Source: Epilithonimonas xixisoli
GTDB taxonomy: Bacteria > Bacteroidota > Bacteroidia > Flavobacteriales > Weeksellaceae
DNA length: 64,000 nt
Direction of reading: 5' to 3'
Assembly (NCBI RefSeq): GCF_004365655.1
Contig: NZ_SOEO01000001.1
Coordinates: 1,452,183-1,516,182 of the forward strand
Under the pieces are notes generated by a model that was not told the DNA's origin, ran no database searches, and worked only from the letters and a program-made list of their open reading frames with translations. Numbering within the stretch: position 1 is the first letter of the stretch; every line of letters begins with the position of its first letter. Shown here piece by piece: positions 52,030 to 59,800 of this stretch. The translations under genes and the position numbers were made by a program.

Positions 52030-54213
52030 ATGGTAGTAAGTATTTTTAAAAACTTCAATGAAGTGGTACAAAACCAAAAAATCATTGAGGTACTGGAAGA
52101 CATCAAAACAGGTAAATACAAAAATGTGATTACCTATTTGAGAAAATCATTGGCAGAAAGCAAGATGGAAGCTTACGAAAGGGCAAAGAAATCTTTGCCC
52201 GCTTTCACACCTTCGGCGTGTTTCAAAGGCGGTAGAAAGTTAGAGTTTATCACGGCTTACACGCAAATGGTTGTGTTAGATATTGATAAATTGTCTAAAG
52301 AACAATTGACCAATGCTAAAGCATTGGCAAGCCAAAGCCCTTATACATTCGCATCGTTCACAAGTCCATCGGGCAACGGGTTAAAGATTTTTGTAAAAGT
52401 AAATTCATCGCAGGAAAATCATAAAGATGCTTTCCTTGCTTTGCAAAAATACTATGAAGAACTATTGGCTTTGCCAATAGACAAATCCGGCAAAGACGTT
52501 ACACGCCTTTGTTTCGTGTCTTTCGACACGGATTTATTTCTTAATGAAAATGCAAGCATTTTCAAAGTCCTCTCCTTTGGAGAGGATTTAGGAGAGGAAA
52601 AGCAAAATTCAGAAGCAATCAACGAGCTTACAACCATTGCAAGCAATGGTTTCCCTTCGGGAAATTCATTGAATGATTACCTGCCTATCTACGAGCATTG
52701 CGTAAGATTTACTGAAAAGAAAGAAAGCTACATCAATGGAAACAGAAACAATTTTGTTCATTTATTAGCCTGCAATCTCAACCGAAAAGGCGTGCCATTG
52801 CCTGCGTCAATGGGCTTTATTTTGTCCGATTACAATTACGATGCACAAGAAGTAATGACCACTGTAAACAGTGCTTACAAAAATGTGATAGAACACAACA
52901 AAAGTAATTTAGCAGTAAATCCAAAAAGCGAAATTTCCGAGCCATCCAAGAGCGAAAAATCATCTAACGATGATTTGGAAGAGGAAGAAGAAAAGCCCAG
53001 TTTCATAGACCGTTTGGAAAACTTTTTAAACTTTCGTTATTGCTTTCGCTATAACATCGTTACTGGAAAATTGCAGTACAAAGCAATCAAAGCTACGCTT
53101 TGGAAACCCGTTACGGATTTCGTTGAAAACTCAATCCTGCGGGAGATTTTAAAGGCAAAAGTAAAATGCAATATCAATACGCTTCGCAATTTATTGCATT
53201 CCGATTATTGCCAGCAATACGACCCTTTTAAAGATTATTTTGAGGATTTAAAAACCAACGAAGATGAAACCGACCACATCCTAAACCTTGCTAATACCAT
53301 AACTACCACAAAGCAAGAATTGTGGCAAATCTGTTTTAAAAAATGGTTTGTAGCAATGGTAGCCTGCGTAACCAACGAAAAAGCGATTAACCAAACCGTA
53401 ATCGTATTCAGCGGAAAACAAGGCGTAGGAAAAACAACGTGGATAGAAAAACTCATCCCAAAACCCTTGAAAGATTATATGTTTTCAGGAACGATAAATC
53501 CCAACAATAAAGACACTTTAATCCACTTGGCAGAATGTATGCTCATCAATCTGGATGAATTGGAAAATCTGAACCGTACCGAAATCGGTACGCTTAAAGA
53601 GTTAATTACGAAAACGCAAATCCGTATGCGAAAAGCCTACGGCCATAACAACGAAAGCCTGCCACGCAGGGCTTCCTTTGCAGGCAGTGTAAACACTGCC
53701 CAATTTCTGAACGATACAACCGGCTCACGCCGTTTCCTCTGCTTTGAAGTGGAGCATATTGAGTACACCCACAACATTGATATTAATTTGGCTTATGCAC
53801 AGGCAAAGCAATTGTATAAAGAAGATTTTCGCTATTGGTTCAACCAGGAAGAAATCAAGGAAATCAATGCCAACAACGAGCAATACCAAATCCGAAGTCC
53901 TGAAGAAGAATTACTGTTAACCTGGTTTGATTTAGCAGACCGAGATACCGCAAACGCTTTCCTCAACACCTCACAAATCGGAGCCAAATTAGCCGACAAA
54001 GCAAAGCTGAACATCACAGACGGGACGGTTATGAAATTGGGCAAAGCATTAAAGAAACACGGCTATTTGCGACTTTCCAAAAAGAATGGCTATGTGTATG
54101 CCGTCAAAGAATTAACTTGGGACGAAGTAGAAAACAAAAACAGGGAGAAAGAACCGCCACACGAACAGCCAAAACCACCGGAGCAATCCAAATTCAGATT
54201 TGATAATTCGTAA
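52030..54213 (+). CDS. Primase-helicase (BT4734-like N-terminal + VirE-like P-loop domain)
   Basis: 727 residues. N-terminal BT4734/BF3469-type primase-polymerase-like domain (about 1-175: FKGGRKLEFITAYTQMVVLDIDKL, TFASFTSPSGNGLKIFVKV, GKDVTRLCFVSFDTDLF). Acidic linker at about 300-325. VirE/PF05272-like SF3 helicase domain with Walker A GKQGVGKTT at about 461-469, INLDELENLN (Walker B) and TGSRRFLCFEVEHI (sensor Arg). C-terminal wHTH-like part (TASQIGAKLADKAKL-type, DGTVMKLGKALKKHGYLR) and a Pro-rich tail. It probably starts replication of the element. A REP-like hairpin (52567-52598) is read through in frame. Confidence 0.87.
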   Translation: MVVSIFKNFNEVVQNQKIIEVLEDIKTGKYKNVITYLRKSLAESKMEAYERAKKSLPAFTPSACFKGGRKLEFITAYTQMVVLDIDKLSKEQLTNAKALASQSPYTFASFTSPSGNGLKIFVKVNSSQENHKDAFLALQKYYEELLALPIDKSGKDVTRLCFVSFDTDLFLNENASIFKVLSFGEDLGEEKQNSEAINELTTIASNGFPSGNSLNDYLPIYEHCVRFTEKKESYINGNRNNFVHLLACNLNRKGVPLPASMGFILSDYNYDAQEVMTTVNSAYKNVIEHNKSNLAVNPKSEISEPSKSEKSSNDDLEEEEEKPSFIDRLENFLNFRYCFRYNIVTGKLQYKAIKATLWKPVTDFVENSILREILKAKVKCNINTLRNLLHSDYCQQYDPFKDYFEDLKTNEDETDHILNLANTITTTKQELWQICFKKWFVAMVACVTNEKAINQTVIVFSGKQGVGKTTWIEKLIPKPLKDYMFSGTINPNNKDTLIHLAECMLINLDELENLNRTEIGTLKELITKTQIRMRKAYGHNNESLPRRASFAGSVNTAQFLNDTTGSRRFLCFEVEHIEYTHNIDINLAYAQAKQLYKEDFRYWFNQEEIKEINANNEQYQIRSPEEELLLTWFDLADRDTANAFLNTSQIGAKLADKAKLNITDGTVMKLGKALKKHGYLRLSKKNGYVYAVKELTWDEVENKNREKEPPHEQPKPPEQSKFRFDNS
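52567..52598 (+). repeat. REP-like hairpin inside the primase coding sequence
   Basis: TCCTCTCC-TTT-GGAGAGGA (8-bp perfect stem) followed by TTTAGGAGAGGA. It codes in frame for KVLSFGEDLGEE, in the linker after the N-terminal domain. This palindrome looks like an intergenic repeat and seems to have entered the gene without breaking it. Confidence 0.65.
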
Positions 54214-54235
54214 AGGTGCATTCTGCACCTTTTTT
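54212..54235 (+). terminator. Terminator of the primase gene, also start of structured unit 1
   Basis: AAAGGTGCA-TTC-TGCACCTTT, perfect 9-bp stem with a TTC triloop, beginning at the primase stop codon and followed by T residues. The core GGTGCA-TTC-TGCACC occurs again at 54533-54547. Confidence 0.8.
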
Positions 54236-54248
54236 CATTCGTTGGCGT

Positions 54249-54446
54249 GGATAAGTAGGATAAGCATTTTTGAACAGAAACATTTTTCAATTTTTAGCTT
54301 CGCTAAAAAACAAGCCAAAACAAATCCTTTCAGTGCAAACGAAAACCTACGGTTTACCGTTTTGCATCATATCAACCCGATAAATCCGTTTTTTATTTCT
54401 GCGAAAAAAAAATAATCTTTTTGACAGAATGTACTTATCCTACTTA
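54249..54446 (+). ncRNA. Structured element unit 1 (candidate non-coding RNA or replication/transfer site)
   Basis: Closed by TAAGTAGGATAAG (54252-54264) and CTTATCCTACTTA (54434-54446), 13 perfect pairs. Inside: TTTTAGC-TTC-GCTAAAA (54292-54308), the unpaired word ACAAGCCA (54310-54317), AAACC-TAC-GGTTT (54343-54355), CCGATAAATC (54377-54386) and TTTC-TGC-GAAA (54396-54406). A competing hairpin TCCTAC-TTACA-GTAGGA overlaps the closing arm (54438-54454). No reading frame explains it. Pairs with unit 2. Confidence 0.55.
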
Positions 54447-54476
54447 CAGTAGGATTTTGCACAGCATTGCTTCATC

Positions 54477-54547
54477 GGTTTTGCCTTCGGCAAAAACCTA
54501 TTTTCTAAAGCTCCGCTTTATTATAAAATATCGGTGCATTCTGCACC
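54477..54547 (+). repeat. Row of three triloop hairpins between the structured units
   Basis: GGTTTTGCC-TTC-GGCAAAAACC (54477-54498, one bulge), TAAAGC-TCC-GCTTTA (54506-54520) and GGTGCA-TTC-TGCACC (54533-54547). All loops are three bases of the form TNC. Confidence 0.6.
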
Positions 54548-54566
54548 TCATTACCTTAATTAGAGA

Positions 54567-54766
54567 GGATAAGTAGGATAACCTTTTTTGACCAAAAAGA
54601 TTTTTTATTTTTTATCTCCTATAAAAAACAAGCCACTTTGCACCTTTTCGGTGCAAACCGAAACAAGCACTTCGTTGCTTTGCTTCCAATCATCCCGATA
54701 AATCGGTTTTTGTATTTCTACGAAATACAAAAAATATGTTTTGCGGAAATTTAGTTATCCTACTTA
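54567..54766 (+). ncRNA. Structured element unit 2 (candidate non-coding RNA or replication/transfer site)
   Basis: Same plan as unit 1: closing stem TAAGTAGGATAAC (54570-54582) / GTTATCCTACTTA (54754-54766); TTTTTAT-CTCCT-ATAAAAA (54609-54627); ACAAGCCA (54628-54635); TTTGCACC-TTTTC-GGTGCAAA (54637-54657); CCGATAAATCGG (54695-54706); GTATTTC-TAC-GAAATAC (54712-54728). A T-run follows the closing stem. Sequences differ from unit 1 in the stems, while the pairing and the two conserved words are kept. Confidence 0.55.
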
Positions 54767-54810
54767 CTTTTTTTACTGTTAATTCATTAATTCAGATAAT
54801 TATGTTTTTG

Positions 54811-54818
54811 TATATTTG
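54811..54818 (+). promoter_or_regulatory. Possible -7 element for the 54968 operon
   Basis: TATATTTG matches TAnnTTTG about 150 bp upstream of the operon start. No TTTG is found at the exact 19-bp spacing, so the call is weak. A second match, TAACTTTG at 54956-54963, lies 5 bp before the GTG and would give a nearly leaderless transcript. Confidence 0.35.
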
Positions 54819-54967
54819 GTTTCAGAGAATAAAGTTCCAAAAATTAGAGTAGGTTAGAATACAAAAGATTGCTTTTTAGTAAGTTGTTTCATTTATAAAA
54901 CTGACTGATGTTTAATATTCCTACCTACTATATCCAACAACAACCAATAAAAGTTTAACTTTGTAGT

Positions 54968-55849
54968 GTGAAAAGTTATGTGCAAAATATTCAAACTTTA
55001 AGAATGCTTTCCCAAGTATTCTCACCCCCTGTTTTTCATAAGATAGTTAGGGAAAATGACTTTTTGCCTTTTGAGAAAAAAGTTGCTAAATATATAGGTT
55101 CTCATAATGAATATTCAAATCTGGATATAATTAAATTTTTGTACAAGTCCTTACAAAAGAATTATAGATGTGAATACATTTACAAGAATAACATAACGCT
55201 TGATATTATAAAAAATTATAGCTTAAGTGAAACCTTAACTATTAATGAATTAAAAGTTGGTGCTTCAAAAGCTGATTTGGTTTTGCTAAACGGTGCTGTT
55301 AGAATTTATGAAATTAAAACAGAGCTTGATGGTTTAGGCAAGTTATCTAAACAGTTATGTGATTATCAGAAATTTGCTGATAAAGTATATGTCGTTACTG
55401 ATGAAAAATATGCTAAAAAAATAATTAGCGAATATGCCACTACAAATATTGGGGTTATCTCGTTGGATGCTAAAAACAAGTTGAATATTTTAAAAGAGGC
55501 TGAAAGTAATTCTTTGTTATTCGATTTTGAAACAATATTTAAAATTTTAAGAAAGCAAGAATATTTGGATTTAGTAATATCAAATTTTGGCTCACTGCCA
55601 GATGTCCCAAATACTAAAATCTTCAAAGAATGCTATTCGCTTTTATCGCAACTTGAGATTGCAGATTTTCAAAAACAGGTTTTAAATAAGCTTAAGGAGC
55701 GTAAATTACAACAGCCAAGTTTATTAAAATCAAATAATACCCCTAAAGAACTAAAGCATATTTGTAATTCTTTAGACTTGAATCAGCAGGAATACCAAAA
55801 CTTATATCACTTTTTAGCAACCAAAAACGTATGTACCAACCCTATATAA
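54968..55849 (+). CDS. sce7726-like PD-(D/E)XK protein, first gene of a five-gene defence-type operon
   Basis: 293 residues from GTG. N-terminal helical part (LPFEKKVAKYIGSHNEYSNLDIIKFLY). The core is a nuclease-like motif ADLVLLNGAVRIYEIKTELD with Asp103, Glu115 and Lys117, followed by GKLSKQLCDYQKFADKVYVVTD, the standard order of a PD-(D/E)XK restriction-like fold and of what I recall as the sce7726 family. The C-terminus is helical (NTPKELKHICNSLDLNQQEYQNLYHF). It overlaps the next gene by 19 bp. Probable role: nucleic-acid cleavage in a defence system. Confidence 0.7.
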   Translation: MKSYVQNIQTLRMLSQVFSPPVFHKIVRENDFLPFEKKVAKYIGSHNEYSNLDIIKFLYKSLQKNYRCEYIYKNNITLDIIKNYSLSETLTINELKVGASKADLVLLNGAVRIYEIKTELDGLGKLSKQLCDYQKFADKVYVVTDEKYAKKIISEYATTNIGVISLDAKNKLNILKEAESNSLLFDFETIFKILRKQEYLDLVISNFGSLPDVPNTKIFKECYSLLSQLEIADFQKQVLNKLKERKLQQPSLLKSNNTPKELKHICNSLDLNQQEYQNLYHFLATKNVCTNPI

Positions 55850-56772
55850 GAGGCAAACAGTTTGAACTGATTGGTATTAGAGAATTAATACCGGAAGTAC
55901 TTGTAAATAACAGAGCGAAAGTTTCACCGATAATAGAACCTGTAAAAGATTCTTCAACTTTAAAGACTACTATATCAGGTTTAGCCAGCAATAATATAAA
56001 TTTCACGGTAATTGTCAATCCTCAAGTAGGAACATTTAATGACCCCAGTGCTATATTTACAGCTCTAAGAAATTGTATAGGTACTTATAGGAATTATCAA
56101 GTAGGAATTATTTTCCATAGTCGTAATAACCACACAGCACTTCTAAATGTACTACAGCAAAATTCAGACTTGTTTGAATCTTTAAGTGTTATACATAATG
56201 TAGCTTCAGATAACATTTTGGAAATTCTTGCACCTTATCAGCAACATTTTCAAATAAAATACAACGTAATTAATCTATCCCTAACAAGTAGAAGGTATTT
56301 TAGAAACTTTGAAAGAGATACCTTAATTGAATGCGATGATTACTTCAAGTCTCAAGTTAGAAATGCTGATTACCTACAAGCAGATGAAAGTGATTTCTCA
56401 GAAGAACATTTATATTATGAGGATGAGGGATTTGCAGGTTTTTCAGATTATTTAGCCATAGGCGAAGAATACTCAGAGAGTGGGTTTTTACCTTATGCCG
56501 TAGCTATACACTTATCTTATTCAGACGCAACAACAAATAAAATTAAGGTTAAACATTTTGTTTCAAATTCCAATGATGACCAATCGGATATTGCAGGAAA
56601 GTTTGAAGAAGCTTTAAATAAATTAATTGCTTGGTGTGATGCTACAGGTTATAATTCTGTGGCTATTCCTATTTTTAGAGAATATCACGCAAATGGACAT
56701 TTCCCAGGTCTTGGTACTTTGAAAAAACTTTCTCTTATGAATCACATTGACTTAGTTCTGAAATTAATCTAA
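55831..56772 (+). CDS. sce7725-like (beta-protein) family member
   Basis: 313 residues, start MYQPYIRGKQFELIGIRELIPE, which I recognise as the start of the sce7725 family, usually adjacent to sce7726. Further: AKVSPIIEPVKDS, FTVIVNPQVG, VGIIFHSRNN, a region SGFLPYAVAIHLSYSD and ASGYNSVAIP-type end (GYNSVAIPIFREYHANGHFPGLGTLKKLS). The strand-helix alternation suggests a TIM-barrel-like fold as in phage beta-protein relatives. No catalytic motif identified. Translation is coupled to the upstream gene. Confidence 0.65.
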   Translation: MYQPYIRGKQFELIGIRELIPEVLVNNRAKVSPIIEPVKDSSTLKTTISGLASNNINFTVIVNPQVGTFNDPSAIFTALRNCIGTYRNYQVGIIFHSRNNHTALLNVLQQNSDLFESLSVIHNVASDNILEILAPYQQHFQIKYNVINLSLTSRRYFRNFERDTLIECDDYFKSQVRNADYLQADESDFSEEHLYYEDEGFAGFSDYLAIGEEYSESGFLPYAVAIHLSYSDATTNKIKVKHFVSNSNDDQSDIAGKFEEALNKLIAWCDATGYNSVAIPIFREYHANGHFPGLGTLKKLSLMNHIDLVLKLI

Positions 56773-56774
56773 TT

Positions 56775-57839
56775 ATGAATTGTTGTACAAATTGTTTTGA
56801 AAGCAATTATATAAATGATGTCATTTTTAGAAACAAAACAACAGGTAAATGTGATTATTGTAATTCTGAAAATGCAAGTATTTATGACGCATCCGAATTG
56901 AGTATTTTCTTTAAGGGAATATTAGATTTGTATGAAGTAAATACTGATGATGGCAAACCTGTTGAAGAACAGATAATCGTCGATTTTTCTCAAAAAGTAT
57001 TTACGCAAAAGCTTATTGACGCTAATTGTGTAAAGCGACTTATTACGGACATTATTCAAGATGATATTGCCGACTATCAAAATGTTTTAGACAATCCAGT
57101 ACGTTTGAAATATCACAACTCCGATATTGAAGACGTGATTATAAAGCCTCTTGCTCTTTCGTGGGATAAGTTTTGCGATGAAATTAAATCTGTAAATAGA
57201 TTTCATTTTGTAAATGCTTTAGACCTTGAAAAATTAAAAAGTTTATTCCGGTATTTTGAAAAAGAAGTACCAAAAGGAAAAAAATTCTACAGGGCTCGAA
57301 TAAGTAACACAACAAAAGGATACCCGGCAAATGAAATGGGGAACCCACCAAATCATTTAGCAAAAAGTGGCAGAGCAAATCCACACGGGATTTCATATCT
57401 ATACTTGGCTAATGATATTACTACAACTTTATTTGAAGCAAGAGCAAGTTTATATGATTATGTTTCCATAGGTACTTTTAGGCTTGAAGAAAACCTTCGA
57501 GTAGTCAATTTAAGTCGTCAAACCTATGATGTATTCAGATTAGCAGAAATTGAATCATTAGAGGAAGTTATGATACACGGTTCTTTTATTGATAAATTGG
57601 AACAGGAACTTTCTACACCCAGAAGAAAAAATGATAGTGAGTTGGATTATTTGCCTACGCAATATCTTTCAGAATTAATAAAATCTATGGGATTTGACGG
57701 AATAGAATTCAAAAGCTCTTTATATTCTGAAGGATATAATCTTGCTATATTCTATCCTGAAAAATTCAATTGCTTAGAGGTAGATGTGTATGATATAGAT
57801 AAAATTAAGCTCGAATACACAAAAATAACAGGCGCATAG
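56775..57839 (+). CDS. HEPN/RES N-terminal domain + RES domain protein (NAD+-degrading type effector)
   Basis: 354 residues. N-terminal zinc-finger-like part with CCTNC (3-7) and CDYC (26-29), then a helical domain at about 40-160. The C-terminal RES domain (about 165-350) shows FYRARI with Arg about 173, PPNHLAKSGRANPHGISYLYLAND, TTLFEARAS with Glu about 220, and SSLYSEGYNLAIF. RES proteins are NAD+ phosphorylases/NADases known as toxins of type II toxin-antitoxin systems; no RES-Xre antitoxin is adjacent. Here it could be an abortive-infection effector of the operon. 2 bp after the previous gene. Confidence 0.8.
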   Translation: MNCCTNCFESNYINDVIFRNKTTGKCDYCNSENASIYDASELSIFFKGILDLYEVNTDDGKPVEEQIIVDFSQKVFTQKLIDANCVKRLITDIIQDDIADYQNVLDNPVRLKYHNSDIEDVIIKPLALSWDKFCDEIKSVNRFHFVNALDLEKLKSLFRYFEKEVPKGKKFYRARISNTTKGYPANEMGNPPNHLAKSGRANPHGISYLYLANDITTTLFEARASLYDYVSIGTFRLEENLRVVNLSRQTYDVFRLAEIESLEEVMIHGSFIDKLEQELSTPRRKNDSELDYLPTQYLSELIKSMGFDGIEFKSSLYSEGYNLAIFYPEKFNCLEVDVYDIDKIKLEYTKITGA

Positions 57840-57857
57840 GCTTAATCGGTATTAATT

Positions 57858-58745
57858 ATGAATACACATCATTTCTTCAATGTATTGGAAGGCTTTGATT
57901 TTACCCTTCTAAATAATCCTGAATTTCAGGAAGATTCTGTGCGTGAAGAAATAATATTGCCAATTATTAAAGGTTTAGGCTATTCATCCGGTAAACCCAA
58001 CCAAATAGTAAGGAGCAGAAAATTATTACATCCTTTTGTTTCGATTGGTTCTCAAAAGAAAAACATCTACATAATACCTGATTATCTTTTCGAGGTTAAT
58101 GACAAGCCAGCTTGGATATTAGATGCTAAAGCACCAACAGAAGATATTTTAAAATCACATCACGTTGAACAGGCATATTCTTACGCAATACATAGCGAAG
58201 TTAGAGTGAACTTTTTCGCATTATGTAATGGAAAAGAGTTTGTGTTGTATAGTGTTGATAAAGCAAAGCCTATTCTACATTTTCCCTTACAATCAATACC
58301 TACATATTGGGAAAGCTTACAGAAATTTTTATCTCCTCAGAATATATTTTCTAATAATCATTTTAAATTAGCAAAAGACCTCGGATTGCATTTAAAAAGA
58401 TTAGGATTCGATACTTTCGAAAGTCTCTTTTTCCCCGAAGTGCCAATTATAGATATAGGTCAGTTAGACCCTGATATGTTTTCATTTTCCGCTGGTATTA
58501 ATGAAAATGGCAATCGTTATGTAGTAACTTTTGATTTCAATAATGATGTTTTATTGCAACTGAAAGGAAAGATTCCCGATGAGGCAATTAAGAAATTATC
58601 AGTACGCAATCCAGAGTACAGACAAGTTGTTAGATTTGGAGATAAAGCTTTTTTTATTGGGGTTGATTGTAAAGTTGGTACTCAATTAGAAGAAAACGAA
58701 GACGAGATTTTCTTACCTATGGTTATTAATCGTATTATTAATTAG
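57858..58745 (+). CDS. HsdR-N-like PD-(D/E)XK protein without helicase
   Basis: 295 residues. The type I restriction HsdR N-terminal pattern is clear: QEDSVREEIILPIIKGLGYSSGKPNQIVRSRKL, then IPDYLFEVNDKPAWILDAKAP with Asp75, Asp89 and Lys91 of the PD-(D/E)XK site, HHVEQAYSYAIHSEVRVNFFALCNGKEFVLYS. After about residue 150 the sequence is unlike HsdR, with a C-terminal beta domain (RYVVTFDFNNDVLLQLKG). No helicase motifs, no HsdM or HsdS nearby, so it is not a type I subunit in the classical sense. 18 bp after the RES gene. Confidence 0.8.
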   Translation: MNTHHFFNVLEGFDFTLLNNPEFQEDSVREEIILPIIKGLGYSSGKPNQIVRSRKLLHPFVSIGSQKKNIYIIPDYLFEVNDKPAWILDAKAPTEDILKSHHVEQAYSYAIHSEVRVNFFALCNGKEFVLYSVDKAKPILHFPLQSIPTYWESLQKFLSPQNIFSNNHFKLAKDLGLHLKRLGFDTFESLFFPEVPIIDIGQLDPDMFSFSAGINENGNRYVVTFDFNNDVLLQLKGKIPDEAIKKLSVRNPEYRQVVRFGDKAFFIGVDCKVGTQLEENEDEIFLPMVINRIIN

Positions 58746-58765
58746 AAGGAAAATTAGTTGTACAC

Positions 58766-59800
58766 TTGAAGTCTATACCAACATCATATAGTTGCTTTTC
58801 CGAAAAGGGAGAATGCCCATTACCGCCACAAGAATTTATTGACGAATGTCTCAAAGATGGTATTGAACCTGTTATCTTTTTAGATAGTTGTGTATGCTTG
58901 CATATTATTAAAGTCGTAGATTATGGAAAGGATGCAACAAATGTAGATTTCTCAAAGATAATTGCATTAAAAGAGTATTTGGAAAAACACCCAGAGATAA
59001 AAATAAATCCATTTTTTGCTTTAATGGAATTATGTAATCAAACAGGTGTTCTCGACAAACAAAAACTTCTCGATTTCAAATCAAGAATAGATTTTTTTGA
59101 GCAAATACCATTAAAGGTTTTTAAAAAATTTAAGTATGACTTCTTCAGAGATATGTTTGTGTTTAAAGATTTTTCAAAATTGCCTGACAATGCTTTAGAT
59201 GCCTTTTATCCTATACTAATGAATAGTTATTGTGCTTTATTGAAAATAAGAAGTATTGCACTTGGTGGTGTTACCAAAAGCAAAGCTGAAAGTAATATCA
59301 ACGAGTTTGCTGATTGGATGATTGATGAACTAAAGATATTTCGGGGAGCAGAATACAAATTAGCAATGAATATCTTTGGTGGCAATACTAATTTCAGAAA
59401 AATGCTTGGTTTGGATTCTAAACCAAAAGAAGTAAAGAAAAAAATATTAGGAACCTCTTGGGATATGTTTCATTCAAAATTTACGACCAGCAGTTTTCGA
59501 TTGTTTGAAATTTTACAAAGAAATATCTATCCCTATTTCCTCACGAGCGATAGTAACTTATTTAAAATCTTTCAGAATTTTTCCTTACATATTTTAAAAG
59601 ATGGAGGGGGAAACTTTATGTCTTCATTTATTTCAACTTCTGACTTTAACTATCCTCACTTTGAAGATTCATTTATTGACAAAAACAATGAGAAGCTATT
59701 TAACAGCTTTGTAGATAGAAGAAACCAGGAATATGAATTTGACAGAGTGAAAGTTGATAAAATGATTTCTGAACTTGAATTAGTAAACGGAATTTTATAA
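58766..59800 (+). CDS. PIN-like nuclease domain protein, last gene of the operon
   Basis: 344 residues read from TTG. Acidic residues are spaced as in PIN domains: Asp40 in VIFLDSCVCLHII, Glu88 in FFALMELCNQTG, Asp about 233 in GTSWDMFHSKF, Asp about 263 in YFLTSDSNLFKIF. The large insertion between the second and third motif (residues 95-225) is helical. PIN nucleases cut RNA and are common toxin or effector domains. 20 bp after the HsdR-N-like gene; no terminator was seen after it, and the C-rich non-coding region begins. Confidence 0.68.
   Translation: MKSIPTSYSCFSEKGECPLPPQEFIDECLKDGIEPVIFLDSCVCLHIIKVVDYGKDATNVDFSKIIALKEYLEKHPEIKINPFFALMELCNQTGVLDKQKLLDFKSRIDFFEQIPLKVFKKFKYDFFRDMFVFKDFSKLPDNALDAFYPILMNSYCALLKIRSIALGGVTKSKAESNINEFADWMIDELKIFRGAEYKLAMNIFGGNTNFRKMLGLDSKPKEVKKKILGTSWDMFHSKFTTSSFRLFEILQRNIYPYFLTSDSNLFKIFQNFSLHILKDGGGNFMSSFISTSDFNYPHFEDSFIDKNNEKLFNSFVDRRNQEYEFDRVKVDKMISELELVNGIL

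Noticed and set aside
54249..54766. Possible CRISPR or insertion sequence
   Set aside because: Only two units, no spacer pattern, no transposase frame, and no flanking target duplication. Terminal inverted repeats exist, but stem changes between units are compensatory, which points to folding instead.
56775..57839. RES-Xre type II toxin-antitoxin pair
   Set aside because: No Xre/MbcA-type antitoxin gene is adjacent; the gene is embedded in a five-gene operon.
57858..58745. Type I restriction enzyme subunit
   Set aside because: The HsdR N-terminal nuclease pattern is present, but the helicase part, HsdM and HsdS are missing, and the length is about 295 residues.
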